5,639 bases of DNA from Rhodospirillaceae bacterium (GTDB lineage: Bacteria > Pseudomonadota > Alphaproteobacteria > Rhodospirillales > Magnetovibrionaceae), in contig NVSZ01000002.1 in assembly GCA_002732845.1 (NCBI GenBank), positions 64,832 to 70,470 of the forward strand, read 5' to 3'. Shown piece after piece: positions 1 to 5,319 of the stretch. Positions within the stretch are counted from its first letter, which is position 1; each line of letters starts with the position of its first letter. A program made the translations under genes and the position numbers. The notes below the pieces were generated by a model that worked only from the letters and a program-made list of their open reading frames with translations, was not told the DNA's origin and did not search any database.

Positions 1-974
1 CCACAAAAACTTTCAAACAAATTCTGGATGTTTTCAGTCTGCAATAACTCAAGAAAATGTTCGCGTGAGGGTGTCGTTGGGGCGGAAGTCTTTTCTTCTT
101 TGGGAGTCATATCTTCTGTGATGCTGACTGACGAAAAAGGTTTGTCATGGCCCAGTTCTTCAGAAAGGCTATTGGCATTCGTTTTTAATTCGATGATCCG
201 TAATTCCCGGCCCATGGCTAGGCGGTTAAACCTTTCAACTTCTTCAATTTTTTCTTTTAAATCTGTTTCTGATTGGCGCAATTCATTTGCATTTTGAATC
301 AACGTTGCTTCCGTTGAAATCTGCTTTTCTTGTATGCCGTTAAAGGCCGAAATCACGTTGCCAATTTCATCCCGACTGGGCCAATTCACGGGCTCCCACA
401 CGCGCTCTTCATCCATGCGTTTAATGGAACTGCGCAAATGATAAATGGGGCGCAGAATAATGCGTTGGGTCACAAACCACGTGACGACGATTAAGGTCAG
501 CATCAGCACCAACAAAATCAAACCGTTGGTTTTAAGGTGTTGAGACACACTGCCGTTAATGAGGTCGCTATGCACAGATATGACGATGCGCCCCACGTTT
601 TCTTCGATTTTCCCCGTGCGATATGAAATGGGAAGGTCGAGTTCGAAATCATCGGCTTCGGCGGGAATATGGGTGTCGCCGGTCTTGCTGATGGATAGAT
701 TGCTGGCGTCAAAAACCTCCATCGCGTGAATGTAGGGTAATTTACCAATTTCCGAGACCAGGCTAGACACTTGGTCCAAATCATATTCCCACAGGGCATT
801 GCCTAAGGCATGTTGCTGGACCGCTGCCGTGCGGTTCAAAGATACGATCAATGATGCCCGTTCTTGTTGATAATAAAGATATTCTAACGCGCCAAAAAGC
901 ACCAATACACTCAATCCCACCATGGGAATGTAATAAGCGAGCAATTTAGCTAAAAGGGAATTAGTTCTCAACAC
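1..974 (-). CDS. Membrane sensor protein: TM-periplasmic-TM-HAMP-coiled coil, apparent PocR-like domain start (C-terminus beyond window)
   Basis: The frame is open to the left edge, giving 324 codons from GTG at 974-972. Seen: a hydrophobic helix at about residues 11-34, a periplasmic stretch at about 35-148, a second helix at about 149-168, and a HAMP-like segment at about 169-221 (LRP at 174-176, then RDEIGNV at 201-207). A long charged coiled coil follows at about 222-275, holding FNRLAMGRELRIIELK (249-264), a linker recurrent in proteobacterial sensor kinases and diguanylate cyclases. A polar linker follows, and the last visible residues (about 308-324, ending NLFESFC) resemble the opening of a PocR ligand-binding domain. 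The output domain (histidine kinase, GGDEF or other) is not visible. GTG was chosen because AAGGA lies 8 nt upstream and it starts 4 nt after the stop of the neighbouring binding-protein gene. ATG at 1004-1002 is in frame but lacks a clear ribosome binding site. The membrane-sensor call is firm; the PocR call is inference. Confidence 0.85.
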   Translation of the reverse strand, partial: MLRTNSLLAKLLAYYIPMVGLSVLVLFGALEYLYYQQERASLIVSLNRTAAVQQHALGNALWEYDLDQVSSLVSEIGKLPYIHAMEVFDASNLSISKTGDTHIPAEADDFELDLPISYRTGKIEENVGRIVISVHSDLINGSVSQHLKTNGLILLVLMLTLIVVTWFVTQRIILRPIYHLRSSIKRMDEERVWEPVNWPSRDEIGNVISAFNGIQEKQISTEATLIQNANELRQSETDLKEKIEEVERFNRLAMGRELRIIELKTNANSLSEELGHDKPFSSVSITEDMTPKEEKTSAPTTPSREHFLELLQTENIQNLFESFC

Positions 975-978
975 GCGC

Positions 979-1788
979 TTAATCCTTGCCTTCAAAACAT
1001 GCATAATCATCATCACAAGGCTCTAAACCTTGTGCGGCTCGATCATACACGGTTTGCATAACTTGTTCACGGATACGTCCCAACTCGCCTTTTTTATGCA
1101 TGTCTTTTAAGACGGTTTTGATTTTGGGGATTAAATCTTTTTGGCTTACGTGGATGTAATGATAAAGGTCAAAACGTTCTAAAGCGGGGCTCAGCGGATA
1201 AACTTCGCTGATCCCATTTAACTTCATATTATAAAGGCCGTTAAATTTTGGCGATAAAGCCAATTCGCACCGCCCAGAAACCAACACTTTAAACAGCATT
1301 GTATAATCCTTGGTCCGCAACACATCCATGCCTTCGGTCAGGCGTTCTGCAAACTTAATACCGCGAATGATGCAAACCCGGTGGCCCCGTAAACTGTTTT
1401 TGCCGTTTATGGAAAGGCCCTGTTCGCGCGCAAACACAGAGGCTTCGATATAATTGATAGAAGGATCAATACGGACCAAGTTGGTATAGGTTTTGTTGAT
1501 CCCAAATATGCGCTGAACCTCGCCGGTGACCTTTCCGGCGTCGGCCATGCGCAAGGCCCGTTCTGCGGGGAGTTTTTGAATGTCAATGTCAACCCCGATG
1601 CGTTTATAAGCGGTCCGCAAAATGACTTCGCTGATGATCGTATCAACAGAGTTAAGCGGCGTCACCAAAACAACCGTTTGTGCCGTCGCGGTTTTGGCTA
1701 AGAACAGCCCGAAAAGAATAACGCCTACTCCAGCCCAGCGCGGTGCGTTGTTCTTCAACGTTTGCAGACAATTTAAGTGAGTGAACAT
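979..1788 (-). CDS. Periplasmic solute-binding protein, SBP_bac_3-like (orphan, sensor-linked)
   Basis: This 269-residue protein has a signal peptide: a basic and polar N-terminus, a hydrophobic core at about 20-31, and likely Sec cleavage near residue 36-37 (ATAQT). The mature part has the pattern of extracellular solute-binding proteins family 3: a first strand VVLVTPL (39-45), KLPAERAL (72-79), GEVQRIFGI (89-97), and a second lobe beginning near GHRVCIIRG (135-143) with SGRCELAL at 171-178. Proteins with this GE-x-x-RI pattern are often encoded beside sensor kinases or GGDEF proteins rather than ABC permeases. The context here agrees, since the sensor gene follows 4 nt after the stop. Oddities are C139 and C174 in the second lobe and a C258/C264 pair in an acidic C-terminal tail, which could form disulfides in the periplasm. 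The ATG is preceded by a weak GGAA element 5 nt upstream. The ligand is unknown. An amino acid or other small polar molecule is the family norm, so this is only inference. Confidence 0.85.
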   Translation of the reverse strand: MFTHLNCLQTLKNNAPRWAGVGVILFGLFLAKTATAQTVVLVTPLNSVDTIISEVILRTAYKRIGVDIDIQKLPAERALRMADAGKVTGEVQRIFGINKTYTNLVRIDPSINYIEASVFAREQGLSINGKNSLRGHRVCIIRGIKFAERLTEGMDVLRTKDYTMLFKVLVSGRCELALSPKFNGLYNMKLNGISEVYPLSPALERFDLYHYIHVSQKDLIPKIKTVLKDMHKKGELGRIREQVMQTVYDRAAQGLEPCDDDYACFEGKD

Positions 1789-1859
1789 ACGTATTCCATT
1801 TAAAATTTGTACTAACCATGCGCTTTGCCATAAAGAATTACAACCCGAAAAGGTGTGTT

Positions 1860-2591
1860 TTATTTAAGGACATGCTCCTCTTTCAGGGACTGAACGGCTT
1901 GTATAAACTGATCTATTTCTTTGGTCCGTTTTAAGCCCTTGCCCCCCACCAACCAGATGGCTTCATGCGCAATTGTGGCGCCAAGCTTGACGACAAGTTC
2001 TGACCTTGTTGGGTCGACTAAGGCCTGAGCCTGATTACACATGAAATAAAAAGCCGCGTCAGAGGACCCTTTAAGCACCTCAATGACTTTCTTGTTTGTA
2101 CGGACCGTGATCAGGTTTTCAAAACCTTCTGCGGTCAGGAAAGCTTTATGAGATGTTCCTTGCCAGACAAGAACGCGTTTGAGCTGGCGGGCTTGCGCAA
2201 GAGTTTTGATCTGCTGAGCAACCGACACAAAACACATCTCATCTTCTACAAGCGGGATTAGCCACGTAAATCTATGCTCACGTTCTGCTGTGCGGGTGAA
2301 CGGAAATAGCAAAAGATTGTCAGAATGTTCCGTTTCCTTGACCGCGCGGGCCCACGGCACCAGCCTATAATCAACAGCCACGTCGGACCGTGCAGAGGCT
2401 TCTTTGAAAAATGTAGCGAATGCCCCGACAATTTCATCACCTTTCTGCTCAATCATACCACCGGAAACACTTGTGCTGATGAGATGAATGCTATCGTCGC
2501 CAGATTGTGCTTCGGAGGAATTAAGGAACGCCGTAAACACGACACATAAAGGCAAGACAAAACGTAGGTGAAAAATCTGTGGACGATACAT
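1860..2591 (-). CDS. Periplasmic solute-binding protein, SBP_bac_3-like (second orphan copy)
   Basis: This 243-residue protein has a signal peptide with a hydrophobic core at about 11-23 and a likely cleavage site after SEA (26-28). Family 3 binding-protein landmarks are visible: VPWARAV (78-84), FPFTRTAERE (96-105, the place where family members carry the ligand-contacting arginine), FTWLIPL (108-114), a second lobe from about residue 138, and a return to the first lobe at about 205-215. Two cysteines (C120, C185) are spread through the mature part. The start is well supported, since AAAGGA lies 6 nt before the ATG. The gene lies 71 nt upstream of the other binding-protein gene on the same strand, and the gap holds no obvious terminator, so the two and the sensor are probably co-transcribed. 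The two binding proteins differ strongly in sequence, so this is not a recent duplication. No transporter partner is visible. Function beyond ligand binding is unknown. Confidence 0.83.
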   Translation of the reverse strand: MYRPQIFHLRFVLPLCVVFTAFLNSSEAQSGDDSIHLISTSVSGGMIEQKGDEIVGAFATFFKEASARSDVAVDYRLVPWARAVKETEHSDNLLLFPFTRTAEREHRFTWLIPLVEDEMCFVSVAQQIKTLAQARQLKRVLVWQGTSHKAFLTAEGFENLITVRTNKKVIEVLKGSSDAAFYFMCNQAQALVDPTRSELVVKLGATIAHEAIWLVGGKGLKRTKEIDQFIQAVQSLKEEHVLK

Positions 2592-3029
2592 ATCAAATCC
2601 TTTTTAAGAATGAGGTGATGGCATGTTTTGCAAAGTTAAAAGGGCTTTATTGAAAGGATTGATAATATCATCTTTGACTTTAATCTGCGCACATTAAATA
2701 ACGTTGATTCCCAGAGGAATATCACGCATTTTTATGGAAATAATATCTTCGCCAGAAATACGACACAAGCCATGCATTTAGAGTTTTTAAAAACAAACGT
2801 TGAGTATGATCAAAGCACAAAATAATATTTCGGGCAAAAAAATCGTATGAGTCCGAACGGCCCTCCATAAAAAATAACCCCGAAATTCCTTGCAGGGCCA
2901 TTGATCTGACGGTGAACCACGCCAAACGCGTTCATCGGCATTGGGGCACTTGGTGGGGCAGGTCTTGGTGGGGCAGGTTAATGCTTTTGGATGTTGACGA
3001 TAAATATAGAAATTATGTTGTTTTTACAG
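2592..3029. other. Intergenic region, 438 bases, no convincing gene
   Basis: This AT-rich stretch lies downstream of the receiver gene and upstream of the binding-protein operon, so it should hold the operon's minus-strand promoter. I could not single out a convincing -35/-10 pair. A 67-codon minus-strand frame (2925-2722) opens with TTG, has no ribosome binding site and resembles no family I know, so I do not call it a gene. Visible structure is a 12-bp perfect AT-rich palindrome, GTTTTTAAAAAC, at 2783-2794 and the tandem duplication at 2949-2978. I see no clear intrinsic terminator for the receiver gene. Confidence 0.7.
2949..2978. repeat. Perfect 15-bp tandem duplication
   Basis: The unit CTTGGTGGGGCAGGT occurs twice head to tail without mismatch (2949-2963 and 2964-2978). 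A related partial copy, ATTGGGGCA, sits directly before it at 2940-2948. The G-rich unit stands out in an AT-rich intergenic region. It could be a slippage-prone variable repeat or, less likely, a pair of protein-binding sites. Confidence 0.85.
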
Positions 3030-3395
3030 TTACCAAGCGAGCATTTCATTTACGCGGTTAATGAGTTGTTTTGCGTTGACGGCTTTTGAGATATAGCCAT
3101 TTCCTCCGGCTTCATAAATTTCATCATAAAGGCTTGTTCCCTTCAGTGATGTTATGGCCAGTATGGGCATGTTGCTAACGGACGGATCTGCACGAAGGTG
3201 ACGGATGACTTCTAGGCCGGACATGTCGGGCATAAGGATGTCGAGGAGAATCAAATCGGGTTGATTCGCTTGAACGCATTTTAAGGCTAATTCCCCACTC
3301 AGTACACCGGTCGCATTGTGACCGGCTCCATTGAGGATATCTTCATAAATATCGAGAAATAGGCTCTCATCATCAACGATTAAAATTTTTGCCAT
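3030..3395 (-). CDS. Stand-alone response regulator receiver protein (CheY-like)
   Basis: This 121-residue protein is a complete single receiver domain with no DNA-binding or enzymatic output domain. All the expected residues are present: the acidic pair D8/D9 after the first strand (ILIVDD), the phosphoacceptor D52 in LLDILMPDMSG (50-60), T82 in the AITS turn, Y101 and K104 in YISK. It ends at 121 residues, the usual length of a free receiver. A kinase should phosphorylate D52, and the phosphorylated form would act through a partner protein, either as a phosphorelay intermediate or as a regulator of motility or enzyme activity. The start ATG has a purine-rich stretch (GGGCGGGAAC) just upstream. 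The gene points the same way as the sensor operon but is 438 nt away from it, so a link is only suggested by proximity. It lacks features that would prove a role in chemotaxis. Confidence 0.93.
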   Translation of the reverse strand: MAKILIVDDESLFLDIYEDILNGAGHNATGVLSGELALKCVQANQPDLILLDILMPDMSGLEVIRHLRADPSVSNMPILAITSLKGTSLYDEIYEAGGNGYISKAVNAKQLINRVNEMLAW

Positions 3396-3439
3396 GTTCC
3401 CGCCCTTTATTTAAATCATGTTTAAGTTTTGCCAACACT

Positions 3440-3463
3440 CTCACACCGTGAGCATTCATAATA
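3440..3463 (-). promoter_or_regulatory. Possible -10 box and operator-like palindrome upstream of the receiver gene
   Basis: On the minus strand, TATTAT (3463-3458) resembles a -10 box. Directly downstream, where transcription would begin, is the inverted repeat CTCAC-GGT-GTGAG (3452-3440). No good -35 box is seen at the right spacing. The pair is compatible with a repressor-controlled start for the receiver gene, but short matches of this kind occur by chance. Confidence 0.2.
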
Positions 3464-3507
3464 CAAAGGACAAAGGCCAGAGTGTATCGGTCATCAGTCT
3501 ACTTTTG

Positions 3508-3528
3508 CGGTACTAAAGTGCCGATTTT
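3508..3528 (+). terminator. Weak plus-strand hairpin with short T tract
   Basis: CGGTAC and GTGCCG pair around a TAAA loop (one G-U pair), followed by ATTTT. It resembles a weak intrinsic terminator on the plus strand, but no plus-strand gene ends before it. It could instead be part of a structured RNA or repeat. Confidence 0.15.
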
Positions 3529-3611
3529 GTGGTTTAGAACCTTTAAGGAAAATTCAAACAAGAGCATGCCAAAGCGTTTGAATATTTAAAGTGAGGCGAT
3601 ATGTCGATGAC

Positions 3612-3655
3612 ATGCCCCCCCAAAAAAGGCGTGACCAGATAATCTCTGGGGGCAT
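3612..3655. repeat. Inverted repeat ATGCCCCC / GGGGGCAT enclosing a smaller hairpin
   Basis: ATGCCCCC (3612-3619) is perfectly complementary to GGGGGCAT (3648-3655) across 28 nt. A competing smaller stem, CCAGA (3635-3639) with TCTGG (3645-3649), lies at the inner right side and overlaps the right arm by two bases, so the two folds are mutually exclusive. No gene explains it. Confidence 0.55.
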
Positions 3656-3678
3656 CGGTAATAGCTTTACGCAGAAAT

Positions 3679-3717
3679 GCCCACGCGGAAACAAATGGAA
3701 CTAACTTTTTCGTGGGC
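3679..3717 (+). repeat. Long imperfect stem-loop, plus-strand orientation
   Basis: GCCCACG (3679-3685) pairs with CGTGGGC (3711-3717). After a bulged C3686 the stem extends through GGAAA (3687-3691) against TTTTT (3706-3710), using two G-U pairs, so the full 12-pair stem forms only in plus-strand RNA. The loop is 14 nt. T-rich sequence follows at 3718-3734. This could be a small-RNA element or a leftover terminator. Confidence 0.4.
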
Positions 3718-3894
3718 TTAATGTGTTTCTTTTTATGGCAAAACGCGCGATTTTTTTAAAAGTGGCTGAGGCTGATTTATCACACAAAACCCCGCAACCC
3801 CACGTACTAGCGGCTTAATAGCCTGCGTATTTTAGAGGCTTGCCAGCGCTCTCAAAATAATCCTAGCATCACGAACTTTTTGTAGCGTATTCAT

Positions 3895-3923
3895 TTGCGT
3901 TCGCAATATAACTATTGTCTAAT
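3895..3923 (+). promoter_or_regulatory. Candidate promoter of the mrp operon
   Basis: TTGCGT (3895-3900) and TCTAAT (3918-3923) are spaced 17 nt apart, the ideal distance for a housekeeping sigma factor, directly before the first antiporter gene. If it is used, transcription would begin near 3930, after the ATG at 3926. That would make the in-frame TTG at 3947 or ATG at 3962 the true start of mrpE. The call rests on pattern only. Confidence 0.3.
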
Positions 3924-3925
3924 AT

Positions 3926-4474
3926 ATGGCATATGCGAAGGCAGAATTGAGAGTCGGCGATATGAACGATTTTACGTCAAATGGTGCTTTTCGACAGGGC
4001 GGCTTGTTCGCCGTACTGTTGTTGTTTTGGGTGATGTTGAACAACGCCCTGACGGTGGAAACCGTTGTTGTTGGGGTCATTGTAGCCGCAGTCATTACTG
4101 CGTTGTTCAAAGATGGCATGTCGTTTTTGACGGACGCGCGGTTAAATCCTCAGGCGGTTTTGGCGACATTCTTGTACCTTGGCTATTTCCTCAAAGAACT
4201 CATCAAAGCAAACATTGCGCTGGCGGCCATTGTGTTGTCGCCCAACCTACCGATTAAACCCGGCATCGTTAAGGTTCGTACCGAATTGAAAAGCCCGATG
4301 GGGCGCTTGTTGCTGGCAAATTCCATTACCCTGACGCCCGGCACTTTAACCGTCGAAGTCGGCGAAGATTGCCTGTATGTGCACTGTGTGATGCTGGAGT
4401 CTGGTGACGTAAACGAAGCCACCCAGCGCATCGCCGCCGGGTTCGAAAAATATTTAGAGGTGATGTATGGTTGA
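3926..4474 (+). CDS. mrpE: Na+/H+ antiporter subunit E (MrpE/MnhE family)
   Basis: The protein has 182 residues from ATG 3926. Hydrophobic helices lie at about 26-39, 44-61 and 76-105, followed by a cytoplasmic part with the family hallmark NSITLTPGTLTVEV (132-145) and a C-terminal segment ending KYLEVMYG. MrpE is a small membrane subunit required for full activity of the multi-subunit cation/proton antiporter, and it corresponds to MbhA in membrane-bound hydrogenases. The start is uncertain. ATG 3926 gives the longest ATG-initiated frame but has no ribosome binding site and lies upstream of the transcription start implied by the candidate promoter. TTG 3947 has GAAGG 5 nt upstream, and ATG 3962 would give a 170-residue protein starting near the first helix, more typical of the family. 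It is the first gene of the operon, and its end overlaps mrpF by 8 nt. Confidence 0.93.
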   Translation: MAYAKAELRVGDMNDFTSNGAFRQGGLFAVLLLFWVMLNNALTVETVVVGVIVAAVITALFKDGMSFLTDARLNPQAVLATFLYLGYFLKELIKANIALAAIVLSPNLPIKPGIVKVRTELKSPMGRLLLANSITLTPGTLTVEVGEDCLYVHCVMLESGDVNEATQRIAAGFEKYLEVMYG

Positions 4475-4727
4475 GGGTCTTCTTTATTTAGCATCAATGC
4501 TCGCCGGTGCGGCATTTCTGCTGGCCTTGTATCGTTTTGTGCAGGGGCCCAATGCCGTGGACCGGGTCGTTGCCTTTGATGTATTGACCGTTATTTCCAT
4601 CACCGCAATCGTTCTGGTGGCGTTGGTTGAAAACCGCATTGTCTATTTAGATGTGGCGCTGGTTTATGCGCTGCTGTCGTTTTTAGGGGTGATTGTGATT
4701 GCCCGTTATTTGGGAAAGGAAACGTAA
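4467..4727 (+). CDS. mrpF: Na+/H+ antiporter subunit F (MrpF/MnhF family)
   Basis: This 86-residue, almost wholly hydrophobic protein has three predicted membrane helices (about 4-22, 36-54, 60-81), the usual size and shape of MrpF. Family landmarks are GP (27-28) followed by VDRVVAFD (31-38), then YLDVALVYALLSFLG (60-74). It is an integral inner-membrane subunit of the antiporter, equivalent to MbhB. The ATG overlaps the end of mrpE by 8 nt and is preceded by AGAGG with a 6-nt spacer, so the start is well supported and translational coupling is likely. The stop TAA shares one base with the mrpG start codon (TAATG). Confidence 0.95.
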   Translation: MVEGLLYLASMLAGAAFLLALYRFVQGPNAVDRVVAFDVLTVISITAIVLVALVENRIVYLDVALVYALLSFLGVIVIARYLGKET

Positions 4728-5065
4728 TGGAAACGCTTCTGGACCTGATTGGGGCAGGATTGCTGGTGCTTGGCACGGCCTTTTTGTTCTTAGGGGGGCT
4801 GGGCCTGAACCGTATGCCCGATGTTTTAAACCGCATTCAAGTGGGCACCAAGGCGACCACCTTGGGGACTTTGTTGACCTTGGCGGGGGCGGGGTTCTTG
4901 CACCCGGACTGGGCCTTGAAATTGTTGTTGGTTGCCTTGTTTTTGCTGTTCACCAACCCGCTTTCCGCACAAGTTTTGGCCCGCGCCGCGCATCGCAGCG
5001 GTCATGTCAAATTGTCGGAAGACGGCATTGATCATCTGGCGGAAGATCAGGGAGACAAATTATGA
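4727..5065 (+). CDS. mrpG: Monovalent cation/H+ antiporter subunit G (MrpG/MnhG family)
   Basis: This 112-residue protein has three hydrophobic helices (about 5-25, 43-58, 62-78). The MnhG core is clear: GLNRMPDVLNRI (26-37), TKATTLG (41-47) and LFTNPLSAQVLARAAH (74-89). The hydrophilic, charged tail after about residue 90 is variable in the family. Many MrpG proteins have a histidine-containing TR-x-H-A segment after the PDV motif, whereas here it reads NRIQVGTK. It is the third small membrane subunit of the antiporter, equivalent to MbhC. AAAGGA lies 6 nt before the ATG, and the gene overlaps mrpF by 1 nt and the next gene by 4 nt (ATGA). Confidence 0.95.
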   Translation: METLLDLIGAGLLVLGTAFLFLGGLGLNRMPDVLNRIQVGTKATTLGTLLTLAGAGFLHPDWALKLLLVALFLLFTNPLSAQVLARAAHRSGHVKLSEDGIDHLAEDQGDKL

Positions 5066-5319
5066 ATTCCATCTTGCTGATCATGAGCGTTGTGTTGGCT
5101 GTGGCGATGATCGCCGGGGCCTTAATGGCAGTATACGCCAAACGCAGCATGGCGATTGCGATTTTGGCCGCGGGTGCGGTGAGCTTGTTTGCCTCGGTGA
5201 TGTTTTTGATTTTGGGCGCACCCGATGTGGCCATGACCGAAGCCGCCATTGGCAGCGGGCTAACCACATTTTTGTTTTTCTTTGTGCTCAGGCGTGTACG
5301 GGGAGGCGAACATGATTAA
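5062..5319 (+). CDS. MbhD / DUF4040 domain protein, free-standing antiporter subunit
   Basis: This 85-residue hydrophobic protein has about three helices (3-25, 30-50, 60-77) and the characteristic MbhD signature LGAPDVAMTEAAIGSGL (51-67). In classical Mrp systems this segment belongs to the C-terminal part of the large MrpA subunit. In membrane-bound hydrogenases and some bacterial antiporters it is a separate gene, as here. The glutamate in the signature (E60) is a plausible ion-path residue, by inference. The start has GGGAG about 8 nt upstream and overlaps the mrpG stop as ATGA. Its own stop overlaps the next start by 8 nt. The position between mrpG and the MbhE/MnhB gene matches mbhD in the hydrogenase order. 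Confidence 0.93.
   Translation: MNSILLIMSVVLAVAMIAGALMAVYAKRSMAIAILAAGAVSLFASVMFLILGAPDVAMTEAAIGSGLTTFLFFFVLRRVRGGEHD

Larger units (their letters stand above)
3396..3925. other. Intergenic region between divergent receiver and antiporter genes, 530 bases, rich in inverted repeats
   Basis: No gene with a start codon is supported here. The stretch should hold the divergent promoters of the receiver gene and the antiporter operon, but it is longer than promoters need. It contains several inverted repeats (3440-3452, 3508-3523, 3612-3655, 3635-3649, 3679-3717, 3810-3826), most of them scored on the plus strand, a C7 run at 3615-3621 and a T7 run at 3751-3757. A minus-strand frame is open for 70 codons (3755-3546) with coding-like composition but no ATG, GTG or TTG in its first 40 codons. 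It may be a structured RNA, a dispersed repeat or a decayed gene. Confidence 0.6.

Noticed and set aside
28..297. 89-codon plus-strand open frame
   Set aside because: It is antisense to the linker and coiled-coil part of the sensor gene, whose frame has clear domain structure.
2662..2700. TTGACT followed by an AT-rich box on the plus strand
   Set aside because: The spacing is short, no plus-strand gene follows, and the match is no better than expected in AT-rich sequence.
2783..2794. GTTTTTAAAAAC palindrome as an operator
   Set aside because: It is a simple AT-run palindrome in an AT-rich spacer, with no second copy and no promoter at a fitting distance.
2722..2925. 67-codon minus-strand open frame in the spacer
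   Set aside because: It starts with TTG, has no ribosome binding site, a composition unlike the neighbouring genes and no recognisable domain.
2949..2978. CRISPR-like repeats
   Set aside because: There are only two directly adjacent copies with no spacers between them.
3895..4257. 120-codon plus-strand open frame overlapping mrpE
   Set aside because: It is a different frame across a clear MrpE gene; its translation is rich in R, C and W and has no membrane helices.
4183..4515. 110-codon minus-strand open frame across the end of mrpE
   Set aside because: It is antisense to the conserved MrpE C-terminus and has no independent support.
4932..5315. 127-codon plus-strand open frame across mrpG and the MbhD gene
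   Set aside because: It is out of frame with both recognised antiporter subunits and has a Cys/Arg-rich, non-membrane composition.
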